DNA of 64,000 nt from Pelagibius marinus (GCF_014925385.1 NZ_JACSDK010000020.1:1-64000); one strand, 5' to 3'. Positions 52,165 through 61,385 are shown, counted from the stretch's first letter. Numbers and translations are program-made. The notes: generated by a model from the sequence alone, not told the origin.

Positions 52165-54326
52165 CCATGCGCGGCGACTACAATTGGGCCCCGGAGCCGC
52201 CTGATAGACGGCCGATGTCACTCGATCCCTACAGCCGGTGGTTCCTGACTCACGGCACAGAGTTTGAGTTCTCCGCCGGCGAAGCAAGCCAGGCGGACAC
52301 CGACTTCAACTACAGGGTCGTCGTCGTCAGCTATACGAGAACCGTCGAGCCTGGAGAAAATCCGACGCCGCTCTTCTCCTTCGACGGCCTCGAGACAGCG
52401 AGCTACAGGCCGAATGAGACGACCGAAACAGCGCTGGTCTATGGCTTGGTCCCGAATGCGGAGAGCATCTCTGGCAGCCTGGAAGAGGCAATCATTGACC
52501 TTGAGAAGAAAGTCGGCGTCGCCGAAATCAGCTTGGAATCAATGATCCTGAGAGCGCCGCTGCGCCAGCGCAGTGTGCCTTCGAACCCCGACCTTGATAC
52601 CGAACCTTGCTGGGAACCACCGATAGGTCTGGATCCGGAAAAGGCGGTGATCGTCGCGGCAATCGATGACGGTATCAACTTCGCCCATGAGCGGTTCCGC
52701 CTGAGTGACGGCACCACCCGGGTCGACTTCGCCTGGCACCAGGACGGCACCACCCAGGAGGGAACGCGCGTGGTGTTTGGGCGCGAGTGGGAGCGTCACG
52801 AAATCGACGCGGCGGCCGGTGACACCGCCGGCGACGAAGGCGCCCTGCTACACCGCCTTGGGCTCGTCGACTTCAGCCTGCCCGGCACCCATCCCGTGGC
52901 GCGTCGCACGACTCACGGCACGCACGTTCTCGACCTTGCGGCCGGCAGCAGTCCCGAAACCTCCAGCGACGACCCCGTCAACCAGCGCATCATCTCCGTC
53001 CAGATCCCCTGTCTCGTGACCGAGGAAACCTCCGGCGCTCTGCTCGGGCTCTTCCACATGTTGTCGGTCCAGTACATTCTCCAACGCGCCCGTAGGATCT
53101 CCAAGAAGCTGAAGCTGGCGGTACCGGTCGTCATCAACTTCAGCTACGCCGTCGCCGGCGGACCGCACAACGGCAGGCACTTTATCGAGCGCGCCTTCGA
53201 GGCCCTGATCGGCCATCATCGCGAGGAGCTTGAGCGTTGCCATGTACCCTACGCGCAAAGCGCGGTTGTGGAAATCGTCATGCCCACCGGGAACCGGCAC
53301 CTCGCGCGCTGCCATGCTTCGGCGACAAGCGTCAATGACGCCTGTGGAGAGGACCCGGCGAAACCGACCGAGATCTCACTCAGCTGGCGGATCCCCGGGC
53401 GCGACAGGAGCCCCAACTACCTCGAACTCTGGCTGCCGATGGAGGCCACCGACCTGTCTTTGGAAGTCAGCGACCCAGAAAGCCAGGCCCCGGCCTCCGT
53501 CACCCTCGACGCGACAGCGCCGCAGGTCTTCTGGGACCACAGTATAGCGCAGGAGGATGACCGGCGTTGTTCGATCATCGCCTGGGTCCACTACACAACA
53601 GATCTGCCTGAACTCTTCAGTCATCAAAGGCAGCGCGTTTTTCTCGCGATCGCGCCTACGGATGTTCTGCACATCAACAGGCGCCCGGCACTGCCGGGCG
53701 ACTGGAAGATAAAGCTGAAAGCCAAAATCGCGCCCGGTGAAAGCATCGACGCCTGGATTCAACGGGACGCGCCGCCGCTCGGCTATCGCTCGCGCGGCGT
53801 ACAGTCCTATTTCGAAGACCCGGCCTATGAACGCTTCGACAGCCTTGGCGACCTGCAGGACGAGGACAATGCCCGCAGCACCGTCCGGCGGCTCGGTTCC
53901 CTGAGCGGGATCGCCACGCACAACAAGGCCGTTGTCGTGGGTGCCTATCGCTATCGTGACGGAGTCCCGGGCCTTTATTCGGCCGGCGCCTCGGAGCACA
54001 TGCGCGCGCCCAATGCGATGGCGCCTGCTGATACCTCGCGACATCTGGAAGGAGTGCTCGCGGCAGGAAGCCGCAGCGGCACGCAGGTCACCATCAGCGG
54101 CACCAGCGTCGCAGCGCCACAGGTGACCCGGTATCTCGCGCAAATTCTCTCGGGCCTGCCGCCGGACCAGCGCGTCAACCTCGACTGCCGGGCCAAGGTC
54201 GAGGAAACCGCCACGTCCTTTGAAGATCGAAATCCATATGGCGGCGAAAAACCCGATAGCCGCCGTGGCGGTGCGGGCCGCCTGCCAATCCTTGAGGAGC
54301 AGCGCTTTCAGGTCGAGCGGCGGTAA
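52161..54326 (+). CDS. Subtilisin-family (S8) serine protease with a long insertion
   Basis: A 721-residue subtilase. Catalytic residues are Asp at about 168 (VIVAAIDDGINFAHERF), His at about 250 (TTHGTHVLDLAAG) and Ser at about 648 (SGTSVAAPQVTRYLAQIL). The His-Ser distance is about 400 residues, much longer than in ordinary subtilisins, and includes PVVINFSYAVAGGPHNGRHF and a beta-rich part. No signal peptide or propeptide is obvious, so it may act in the cytoplasm. The start overlaps the haloperoxidase-like gene's stop. Confidence 0.8.
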   Translation: MTMRGDYNWAPEPPDRRPMSLDPYSRWFLTHGTEFEFSAGEASQADTDFNYRVVVVSYTRTVEPGENPTPLFSFDGLETASYRPNETTETALVYGLVPNAESISGSLEEAIIDLEKKVGVAEISLESMILRAPLRQRSVPSNPDLDTEPCWEPPIGLDPEKAVIVAAIDDGINFAHERFRLSDGTTRVDFAWHQDGTTQEGTRVVFGREWERHEIDAAAGDTAGDEGALLHRLGLVDFSLPGTHPVARRTTHGTHVLDLAAGSSPETSSDDPVNQRIISVQIPCLVTEETSGALLGLFHMLSVQYILQRARRISKKLKLAVPVVINFSYAVAGGPHNGRHFIERAFEALIGHHREELERCHVPYAQSAVVEIVMPTGNRHLARCHASATSVNDACGEDPAKPTEISLSWRIPGRDRSPNYLELWLPMEATDLSLEVSDPESQAPASVTLDATAPQVFWDHSIAQEDDRRCSIIAWVHYTTDLPELFSHQRQRVFLAIAPTDVLHINRRPALPGDWKIKLKAKIAPGESIDAWIQRDAPPLGYRSRGVQSYFEDPAYERFDSLGDLQDEDNARSTVRRLGSLSGIATHNKAVVVGAYRYRDGVPGLYSAGASEHMRAPNAMAPADTSRHLEGVLAAGSRSGTQVTISGTSVAAPQVTRYLAQILSGLPPDQRVNLDCRAKVEETATSFEDRNPYGGEKPDSRRGGAGRLPILEEQRFQVERR

Positions 54327-54372
54327 ATGGCTGCATCCAACTCTCTGTGGAAGAAGAGCACCACGCGTAGAT

Positions 54373-55002
54373 CTACCCCAAATACCCCGCCGCTTCTTCC
54401 AGGTCTTCGGGGCGGTTGGTGTTGAAGAAGGGGTCGAGGGGGCCGACGGTCGTCTGAACGTCGGGGAAGTCCACCTCCACCAGCTTGTAGCGCGCAGTCC
54501 AGAGGTCGACCTTGCGGATCTCCTCCTCGACCATCGCTTTGCGCAGCTCCTCGCGCAGCTTGAGCGGCCAGACGCCGAAGACCGGGTGGCTGCGGCCGTG
54601 TGTGACGGCGCAGGCCATGTCAGCGTTCCCAGCTTCGATGGCCGCCAGCATCTTTTCCACCATGTCGGCCGGGAAGAAGGGCGCGTCGCAGGCGAAGCTG
54701 GCGAGCCACTCGGCCTCCGGCGCATTCGCCGCCGCCCAGTCGAGGCCGGTGAGCACCCCGGCCAGCGGCCCGGCGTAGCCCTCCACCACGTCGGCGGCAA
54801 CCGGCAGGCCGAAGTCCGCGAAGCGCGCCGGATCGCCGTTGGCGTTCAGCACCAATTCGCCCACCTGCGGGGCCGCGCGTTCGATGATGTGCGTTAGGAT
54901 CGGCCTGCCGCCCAGGTCGCGCAGGCACTTGTCGCCGCCGCCCATGCGCCGCGAGAGGCCGCCGGCCAGCAGCACGCCGGCTACTTTGCTTTTATCGATC
55001 AC
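54373..55002 (-). CDS. mobA: Molybdenum cofactor guanylyltransferase
   Basis: A 209-residue MobA. The GTP-binding loop is GVLLAGGLSRRMGGGDK (residues 9-25), with the downstream ASFACDAPFFPADMVEKML and a closing VDFPDVQTTVGPLDPFFNTN. It attaches GMP to molybdopterin to form the cofactor of formate dehydrogenase-type enzymes. It follows fdhD by 13 bp on the same strand, a typical partnership for formate dehydrogenase maturation. The dehydrogenase itself is outside the window. Confidence 0.9.
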   Translation of the reverse strand: MIDKSKVAGVLLAGGLSRRMGGGDKCLRDLGGRPILTHIIERAAPQVGELVLNANGDPARFADFGLPVAADVVEGYAGPLAGVLTGLDWAAANAPEAEWLASFACDAPFFPADMVEKMLAAIEAGNADMACAVTHGRSHPVFGVWPLKLREELRKAMVEEEIRKVDLWTARYKLVEVDFPDVQTTVGPLDPFFNTNRPEDLEEAAGYLG

Positions 55003-55015
55003 GGATTAATCCAGC

Positions 55016-55972
55016 TCACGCCGCGTCATCGGCGCGGCCGGACTTGCGCTGGTGGCGCGGGTCTTCCTCATCCAGGGCGTCCGGGTCATGGTCGAAGACC
55101 AGGCGCTCGGCGCCGGCGAGCGCGATGAAGCGCTTGCCCTTGGCGCGGCCCACCAGGGTGAGGCCCGCCTGCTTCGCCAGGTCGACGCCCCAGGCGGTGA
55201 AGCCGGAGCGCGACACCAGGATGGGGATGCCCATCTGCACGGTCTTGATCACCATCTCCGAGGTGAGCCGCCCGGTGGTGTAGAAGATCTTGTCCTCGGG
55301 CGTCACCTTGTGCAGCAGCATGTAGCCGGCGATCTTGTCGACGGCGTTGTGGCGGCCGACGTCTTCCATGTAGAGCAGCGGGCGGTCGCCCTGGCACAGC
55401 ACGCAGCCGTGGATCGCTCCGGCTTCCAGGTAGAGGCTGGGCGCGGCGTTGATCTTCTTCGAGAGGCTGACCAGCCAGGAGGTCTTCAGCACCGCGTCCT
55501 GCGGCAGCATCACCGTCTCGAACTTCTCCATGAGGTCGCCGAAGACCGTCCCCTGCGCGCAGCCGGAGGTGCGCACCTTCTTCTTCAGCTTTTCCTCATA
55601 GTCGGTCTCGCGCTCGGTGCGCACGACCACGACCTCCAGTTCCTCGTCGTAGTCAATACCTTCGATGACGTCGTCGGGGCGCAGCATGTTCTGATTGAGC
55701 AGGTAGCCGACGGCCAGATAGTCGGGATAGTCACCGATGGTCATCATGGTGACGATTTCCTGCCCGTTGAGGAACAGGGTGAGCGGCCGCTCCACCACCA
55801 CGGCGGTCTCCACCGCCTTGCCGTCCTGGTCGACGCCCTCGACGCGCTCGGTGAGGCGCGGATCGTCCGGGTCGGGGCGCAGTTCGAACTCCGCCAGGGC
55901 CGCCTCGTCGGCCCTGGCCTGGCCCTTGCGGACCCGGCGTGGGGCCTGCTCTTCGTCGTCTTGCTTTCTCAT
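55016..55972 (-). CDS. fdhD: Formate dehydrogenase accessory sulfurtransferase
   Basis: A 318-residue FdhD homologue. LFLNGQEIVTMMTIGDYPDY is the family N-terminal block, SGCAQGTVFG near residue 138 carries the sulfur-transfer cysteine (single Cys here, where E. coli has CxxC), and LLHKVTPEDKIFYTTGRLTS and ILVSRSGFTAWGVDLAK follow. It sulfurates the molybdenum cofactor for formate dehydrogenase. An N-terminal charged extension of about 40 residues precedes the domain. Confidence 0.9.
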   Translation of the reverse strand: MRKQDDEEQAPRRVRKGQARADEAALAEFELRPDPDDPRLTERVEGVDQDGKAVETAVVVERPLTLFLNGQEIVTMMTIGDYPDYLAVGYLLNQNMLRPDDVIEGIDYDEELEVVVVRTERETDYEEKLKKKVRTSGCAQGTVFGDLMEKFETVMLPQDAVLKTSWLVSLSKKINAAPSLYLEAGAIHGCVLCQGDRPLLYMEDVGRHNAVDKIAGYMLLHKVTPEDKIFYTTGRLTSEMVIKTVQMGIPILVSRSGFTAWGVDLAKQAGLTLVGRAKGKRFIALAGAERLVFDHDPDALDEEDPRHQRKSGRADDAA

Positions 55973-56169
55973 GGGAGAAATATGAAGCCCGGGACCGGCG
56001 CCCGCAAGTAGGGCCGAAAATGTGCCCTGCTCCTGAAATGCTGCCCTCCACAGCCCAAATTCTCACCCCCCGGCCATAAATATCCGAATCTATCATTCTG
56101 CTGCAGGTTGTGCTTTCGCAAACTATATTGGGTACCTAGCCAAGCTGATCGAGGGGGGAAGATCATCTC

Positions 56170-56946
56170 ATGATTCCAGCACTCCTTCACGGAAAGCTGT
56201 CGCGAGAACAGGAAAACATGGAGGATATTCTGACCTCTAATGTATTCGGCGTACTGCGATATATCAGGCCCGAAGATGGCCTATTGCCGTTTTTGCGCGA
56301 AAGCGAAGCGATCTACGGCGATATCGCGCCCCTTCTTGAACTGAAGTCACCTTGCCAAGCGGACTATGAATTTTGGCCGCAACTAAAAGAGAGTTCCGCC
56401 GTTGGTGGGCAAATCTACGAGTGCCCGTCTTGTGAACCTGACGTTCTCATCAGGATCACCGACTCAACAGGCACCAAGGTAAATGTCCTGGTGGAGGCAA
56501 AGCTCTCATCCGGGAAATCGTCCCGCCCCAGTGACGACCCTGACAGACTACACGACCAGCTAGCAAGAGAGTGGGACAACCTCCTTTGCCAAAGCGAGAA
56601 ACTCGGCGCCGAACCAGTTCTAATATACCTAACTGCAGATTTTAGTGCGCCGATTGAACAAGTCGATGAGTCCGGCAAAGAATATCTGAGAAAGCGGCAT
56701 CAGCATCGTTTCGCCTGCGCGTGGCTAAGTTGGAGAAAGATCCCAGTCGCATTTCAAGAAAATTCAGAGAACGCTCTGATCCAAGATCTCATCCAGCTCT
56801 GCAACCGCATGAACCTAAGGTATTTCTACCGCACCACGCATTTCGAGCGCTCAGCACAAATCCAATGGCAGTTCACCATGGATGAGATCGAGTTTAACTG
56901 GCTGTCTGAGCAGCCTCTGAGACTTACGTGGAGATATGAAAAATGA
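56170..56946 (+). CDS. PD-(D/E)XK-like nuclease-fold protein, first gene of a two-gene AT-richer cassette
   Basis: A 258-residue protein. CEPDVLIRIT followed by VNVLVEAKLSSGKSS gives the D...ExK pattern of PD-(D/E)XK nucleases. Base composition is clearly less GC-rich than in the neighbours, and codon use (many ATA, AGA, TTT) differs, suggesting acquisition. The next gene overlaps it by 4 bp (ATGA). It could act in DNA restriction or phage defence, but no domain of a known system was recognised. The start ATG is uncertain; MEDILTSNVFG at 56218 is an alternative. Confidence 0.7.
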   Translation: MIPALLHGKLSREQENMEDILTSNVFGVLRYIRPEDGLLPFLRESEAIYGDIAPLLELKSPCQADYEFWPQLKESSAVGGQIYECPSCEPDVLIRITDSTGTKVNVLVEAKLSSGKSSRPSDDPDRLHDQLAREWDNLLCQSEKLGAEPVLIYLTADFSAPIEQVDESGKEYLRKRHQHRFACAWLSWRKIPVAFQENSENALIQDLIQLCNRMNLRYFYRTTHFERSAQIQWQFTMDEIEFNWLSEQPLRLTWRYEK

Positions 56947-57500
56947 TCGAGAATGAGGGCCAATTCATTCTAGAGGCCCTAAGACAAATTCGGACGTTGC
57001 ACCAGAACATTTCCCTTCTCCTCAAGACTGCCGATGCGGCTATGGCAGAGTTGAAATGGGTCAATGCCAAGACAGACGCGACGGCTCTTCACGAGATGTC
57101 ATATTCTATCAACTCGCCGGATCAATGGATGCCATGGGAGGTCTACAGGTACTACAAGAACGACGCATACCCCTCACTCCTGGCGTCAACCGCAGTGCTG
57201 TTGGACGATGCTGAAGAGCGAGTGACCGAGCCCTTGGTAACGGGAGCGCTGTTCGAGTTTGACCCTAGCAGCACCTCGCCTAGTTTCCTCAACTGGTACG
57301 CAACGATTTTTAAGGCAGCCCCCGACAGGACTGCCGATGGCCAACTTCTGGAAGTCTCCCGGGACCAGCTTCCAACATCTTGGCAGAACAATTTCATCAA
57401 GGTTTGGTGCTTTGCCTACCCTCTTGTTGACTTCAACAATGAAGGAGACGTCCGCAGTAAGCTTATTGGACGGCTTCAATCGAAAATCGAGGATTTTTGA
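56943..57500 (+). CDS. Uncharacterised partner protein of the nuclease-fold gene
   Basis: A 185-residue protein coupled to the PD-(D/E)XK-like gene. The N-terminus is helical (EALRQIRTLHQNISLLLKTA), the rest mixed, with aromatic-rich WYATIFKAAPDRTADGQLLE and NFIKVWCFAYPLVDFNNEGD. No motif recognised. The AT-richer composition matches its partner, so both probably arrived together. A regulatory or specificity subunit, or an immunity partner, is possible; none can be shown. Confidence 0.68.
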   Translation: MIENEGQFILEALRQIRTLHQNISLLLKTADAAMAELKWVNAKTDATALHEMSYSINSPDQWMPWEVYRYYKNDAYPSLLASTAVLLDDAEERVTEPLVTGALFEFDPSSTSPSFLNWYATIFKAAPDRTADGQLLEVSRDQLPTSWQNNFIKVWCFAYPLVDFNNEGDVRSKLIGRLQSKIEDF

Positions 57501-57595
57501 GATCAGCGGACGCTCTGGGCTAGCACGCCACATGGCTAGAGTTGAACTTCGAGTCTCCATTTGGTCCCGGCGCGGCGAAAAGCTATAAGAAGGCC

Positions 57596-59515
57596 ATGCG
57601 ATTCCAGACCCTTGCCCTTCTTCTCGGCCTCTACGGCGCGCTCGCGGTGGCCGCCGGCGCCCAGGACACCCCGGCGCCCAAGCCGGTGCCCGAACCGCCG
57701 GGCCTGCGCTACGACCTGGCCACCGGCGAGCTGCCGCCCCTGGCCGAGCGCCTGCCCGCCGAGCCGCGCCGCGACCTGCCCGGGCGTGAGGGCTGGCAGA
57801 GCGGGCGCTACGGCGGCAGCCTCGTCATGCTGGCGCGCGGCGGGCGCGACGCCCGCGACCTGGCGCTCTTCGGCTACGCGCGCCTGGTGGCGTGGGACGA
57901 GAAGCTGGAGCTGGTCCCCGATATCCTGAAGGACGTCCAGGTGCAGGACGAGCGGGTCTTCACCCTCACCCTGCGCGCAGGCCACCGCTGGTCCGACGGC
58001 ACGCCCTTCACCACCGAGGACGTCCGCTTCTGGTGGGAGGACGTGGCCAACAACGCCGGGCTCTCCCCGCGCGGCCTGCCGCCGGAGCTGCTGGCCAAGG
58101 GCCAGCCGCCCAAAGTGGAATTCGTCGACGCGACCCAGGTGCGCTTTTCCTGGCCGGCACCCAACCCGCGATTCCTGCCGGCCCTGGCCGCCGCCTCGCC
58201 GCTCTTCATCTACCGCCCGGCCCACTACCTGAAACAGTTCCACGCCAACTATGCCGCCCCGGAAGAACTGAACCGCCAGGCCCAGGCCATCGGCCTTGCC
58301 GGCTGGGCCGAGCTGTTCCACCGCAAAGACCGGATGTTCTTTTTCGACAATCCGGAGCTTCCTACGCTGCAGCCCTGGGTCAACACCTCGGCGCCGCCGG
58401 CCGAGCGCTTCGTCGCCAGGCGCAATCCCTACTTCCACCGGGTCGACGGCGCGGGCCGGCAGCTGCCCTACATCGACGAGGTGATCCTGGACCGCACGGA
58501 GCCGCGCCTCATCGCCGCCAAGACCGCCGCCGGCGAGATCGGCCTGCAGGCCCGCGGCCTGACCTTCCGGGACGGCGCGGTGCTGAAGCAGGCGGAGAAG
58601 GAAGGCCGCATCAAACTGCGGCTCTGGCCCATCGGCCGCGGGTCGCAGCTGGCGCTCTATCCCAATCTGAACGCCGCGGCGCCGGGCTGGCGCGACGTGC
58701 TGCGCGAGGCCCGCTTCCGCCGGGCGCTGTCGCTCGCCACCGACCGCGACGAGTTGAACCAGGTGCTCTACCAGGGCACCGCCCTGCCCGGCGCCAACAC
58801 CCTGCTGCCCGGCTCGCCGCTCTATAAGGAGGACTACCGCAGCGCCTGGGCGAGCTACGACCCGGAGCAGGCCAACCAGTTGCTCGACGGCCTGGGCATG
58901 ACCTGGAAAGACCCGGACGGCATCCGCCACCTGCCCGACGGGCGGCGCGCCGACATGGTGATCGAAACCGCCGAGGCCGACCCGGCGGAAGCCGACGCCC
59001 TGGAGATCATCAAGTCGCAGTGGGCGAAGATCGGCATCGCCGTGCTGGTGCGCAGCCAGCCGCGCCAGGCCGCACGCCAGCGCATCGGCAGCGGCGCCAC
59101 GGTGATGAGCGTCTTCTACGGCCTCGCCAACGGCCTGGCGACACCCGCCATGTCGCCGGCGGAGCTGGCCCCCACCAGCGAGAAGCAGAACAACTGGCCG
59201 CTCTGGGGCCTGCACTACGAAAGCGGCGGCGATGCCGGAGAGGCCCCGGCTCTGCCGGCCGCGCGCCGGCTGCTGGCGCTCTACGAGGACTGGCGTCTCG
59301 CCACCGACGAGGCGACGCGCAGCAACATCTGGCAGCAGATGCTGAAGCTCCACGCCGAGCAGGTCTTCACCATCGGCCTGCTGGGCGCCGTGCAGCAACC
59401 GGTCGCCGCAGACCCGCGCCTGCGCAACCTGCCGGACAAGGCCGACTACATCTACGAGCCCGGCGCCTATTTCGGGCGCTACCGCATGGACACGCTGTGG
59501 TTCGCGGGGAAGTAG
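57596..59515 (+). CDS. ABC transporter peptide/nickel-type solute-binding protein (SBP_bac_5)
   Basis: A protein of about 639 residues. The signal peptide ends near AVAAGAQD. The SBP_bac_5 features include GHRWSDGTPFTTEDVRFWWE, ARFRRALSLATDRDELNQVL and YQGTALPGANTLLPGSPLYK. The ATG at 57596 has AAGAAGG before it; an upstream frame start at 57542 lacks one. Its permease and ATPase genes are not in the window. A broken copy of its 3' end lies about 2.4 kb downstream. Confidence 0.86.
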   Translation: MRFQTLALLLGLYGALAVAAGAQDTPAPKPVPEPPGLRYDLATGELPPLAERLPAEPRRDLPGREGWQSGRYGGSLVMLARGGRDARDLALFGYARLVAWDEKLELVPDILKDVQVQDERVFTLTLRAGHRWSDGTPFTTEDVRFWWEDVANNAGLSPRGLPPELLAKGQPPKVEFVDATQVRFSWPAPNPRFLPALAAASPLFIYRPAHYLKQFHANYAAPEELNRQAQAIGLAGWAELFHRKDRMFFFDNPELPTLQPWVNTSAPPAERFVARRNPYFHRVDGAGRQLPYIDEVILDRTEPRLIAAKTAAGEIGLQARGLTFRDGAVLKQAEKEGRIKLRLWPIGRGSQLALYPNLNAAAPGWRDVLREARFRRALSLATDRDELNQVLYQGTALPGANTLLPGSPLYKEDYRSAWASYDPEQANQLLDGLGMTWKDPDGIRHLPDGRRADMVIETAEADPAEADALEIIKSQWAKIGIAVLVRSQPRQAARQRIGSGATVMSVFYGLANGLATPAMSPAELAPTSEKQNNWPLWGLHYESGGDAGEAPALPAARRLLALYEDWRLATDEATRSNIWQQMLKLHAEQVFTIGLLGAVQQPVAADPRLRNLPDKADYIYEPGAYFGRYRMDTLWFAGK

Positions 59516-59566
59516 CGGGAAAGGCAGGCACAAGCAGCAACACCTTCGACGGCCAGACTCCGACCG

Positions 59567-60136
59567 TCAGAGGCCGCTAGCCTCTATGGTTCCCCAGATT
59601 GCGGCGCCAGTAATCGCAAACGAGACCGCCGCGGCAGCCAGGGCGATGCACAGCAGGAGGCCGTCTTCCTCCAGAAACGCAAAAGCGAGCAGCATGATTG
59701 CGAGGGCAGGAATGATGTTGCTCAGGGGAACCGGAACAAGAAGAGTCGCGCCCAGCAGAAGGATGACGAAGCCGACGGCCCGCTTTGTCATCTCGAACGG
59801 CGTGGTCCATCGCGGTCGAATGAAGCGTTCCAAGCGCTTTACCACAGGGATCAGGCGCTTGAGGATCCGCCTGAGCCGGGCCCGTGAGATGCGTCGCGCT
59901 GCAAGCCGACGGGGAACCAGGGGTTCGCTGCGTCCCAGGATCATCTGGATGGCCGGAATCGCAAGCAGGATGCCGACGACGGGCGAGAGTCCCGGCACCA
60001 GGCCCGCGAGAGCGATCAGCAGCATCACGATGCCAAAGGAACGCTCCCTCAGGTTCGCGACGATCCACTCCAGGGTCACGTCGCTCGGGGCATCACGCAA
60101 CAGGCCTTCCAGAATATTCGACGTCGCAACGCGCAT
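59567..60136 (-). CDS. exoD: Exopolysaccharide synthesis protein ExoD-like
   Basis: A protein of about 189 residues with four membrane helices (VMLLIALAGLVPGLSPVVGI, MTKRAVGFVILLLGATLLV and two C-terminal ones), matching the ExoD family first linked to exopolysaccharide production in rhizobia. The ATG at 60136 is preferred because GAGG sits five bases upstream; a GTG at 60172 would add 12 residues. It is convergent with the binding-protein gene. Confidence 0.82.
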   Translation of the reverse strand: MRVATSNILEGLLRDAPSDVTLEWIVANLRERSFGIVMLLIALAGLVPGLSPVVGILLAIPAIQMILGRSEPLVPRRLAARRISRARLRRILKRLIPVVKRLERFIRPRWTTPFEMTKRAVGFVILLLGATLLVPVPLSNIIPALAIMLLAFAFLEEDGLLLCIALAAAAVSFAITGAAIWGTIEASGL

Positions 60137-60669
60137 CGTTACCTCAACGAACTGGCCGCCTTTCTTCGACACTTCGACTTGAGCGCAGACCCTGGCGCAC
60201 CTATGGCCGGCAGACTTGGAGGTGAAAGCCGCCTTGGGCCCGCCGGCGCACGGGTCGGAGAGCTGCCTTAACTCTATAGCAGCTGCATCGTTCCCGTCCC
60301 GGGCGCAGTCAAGGGCTCTCGACCGTTCCTCCGGCTCGATGCCTCCCTACAGTTACAAGGGCCCGCCATCAAGCAGCGCTCAGAAGAGATTCGCTTCGCA
60401 GACTTCCGGATCGGGCGAACGAGAGATCAGCACAGGTTAGTCTGCCAGGGCCAGAGCATAGGCCGCCCCCCGCCACGCAATAATACTAAAAATAAATATT
60501 TCGATATATGAGAAAAACCAAATAAAATATCCCATACTGAGTTTATTGAAAATCAAATACTGCAATACTTCATAATATATTATTTATCATGCACATTGTA
60601 ATTACATTGCGCGATGTCCATATAATACCCAACGGCAAATCACTGCCGGTATCACGAAAGGCACTTCAC
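60137..60669. other. Intergenic region ending in a strongly AT-rich island
   Basis: About 530 bp. 60481-60600 is only about 21% G+C by my count, against a very GC-rich background, with many poly-A and TATA-like runs (AATATATTATTTA). No gene is supported. The AT-rich part lies immediately before a small gene and could hold its promoter or be a scar of an insertion. Confidence 0.5.
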
Positions 60670-60816
60670 ATGTCGTTTAAGAAATTCTCCTCCGATCAGG
60701 ACGCAGCGGACAAAACCGGCAGTGCCGACAAGTCCAAGGAAGCCGCGCCCGCCGAAAACCCGGCGGCCCAGCCCAGCCAGAAGCCCGCGGAAGCCGCGCC
60801 GACGCCCAAGTCCTAG
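60670..60816 (+). CDS. Small Ala/Pro/Lys-rich protein
   Basis: A 48-residue frame from the ATG at 60670 (MSFKKFSSDQDAADKTGS) with GAAAGG upstream. It is low-complexity and disordered (PAENPAAQPSQKPAEAAPTP) with no hydrophobic segment. A longer frame from 60589 exists but enters the AT-rich island and lacks a site. Function unknown. It opens a run of small plus-strand genes. Confidence 0.55.
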   Translation: MSFKKFSSDQDAADKTGSADKSKEAAPAENPAAQPSQKPAEAAPTPKS

Positions 60817-60879
60817 GCAGCGGACCGGAGGGGGACTGCCCCCTCCGCCACTCTTGCCGGCTCAAGTGAAGGACAATCG

Positions 60880-61149
60880 ATGACGACCCGCATCAGCGAA
60901 AAGACGGTGACCTTCAGACGGCCCTTCGTTCTTGCAGAGCTTGATGAGGTGCTCCCCGCCGGTGACTACCGCGTGGAAACGGAAGAGGAACTCATCGGAG
61001 GCCTGTCCTATGCCGCCTACCGGCGCATCGCGACGGTGCTCCGCCTGCAGGCGAAATCCGGGATTCCTCACCTGACGCGGGCGATGACCGTCGATCCGGA
61101 AGAGCTGGACCAGGCATTGCAGCGCGACTGGGCTGGAGTCCAAGATTGA
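60880..61149 (+). CDS. Small conserved-type hypothetical protein
   Basis: An 89-residue soluble protein: EKTVTFRRPFVLAELDEVLP, DYRVETEEELIGGLSYAAYR. The first part reads like a beta-hairpin with FRRPF, followed by a helix. No motif recognised. Its stop overlaps the region of the next gene's leader, so transcription is probably shared. I cannot assign a function. Confidence 0.7.
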   Translation: MTTRISEKTVTFRRPFVLAELDEVLPAGDYRVETEEELIGGLSYAAYRRIATVLRLQAKSGIPHLTRAMTVDPEELDQALQRDWAGVQD

Positions 61150-61166
61150 CTGGAGAAAATTCACGA

Positions 61167-61385
61167 ATGCGATTGTCACGCCCCCTGTCGGTAATGATCC
61201 TCATGGCGGCCATGGTCGCGGGAGCCGCATGGTACGCGCCGCCTCAGAACCAGACGGCGCAGATAGCTGTGATGCTGCCGATCGCCACCTATCACACGCT
61301 CGCCCAGAAGGGAGAAGCGGAGGTCGATTCGACGGGACGTCCGCGCTCCGTCGTAAGGGTCATAGAAGATTTCGCGGCGCAGTGA
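61167..61385 (+). CDS. Small single-membrane-segment or exported protein
   Basis: A 72-residue frame starting ATG at 61167, with GGAG about ten bases upstream. Residues 1-24 (MRLSRPLSVMILMAAMVAGA) form a signal or membrane segment; the rest is soluble, ending in VEDSTGRP-like polar sequence and VVRVIEDFAAQ. It follows the 89-residue gene with an 18-bp gap. Function unknown. Confidence 0.6.
   Translation: MRLSRPLSVMILMAAMVAGAAWYAPPQNQTAQIAVMLPIATYHTLAQKGEAEVDSTGRPRSVVRVIEDFAAQ

Noticed and set aside
57536-59533. Long minus-strand open frame opposite the peptide-binding protein
   Set aside because: Shadow of the well-supported plus-strand gene; no ribosome-binding site or known motifs.
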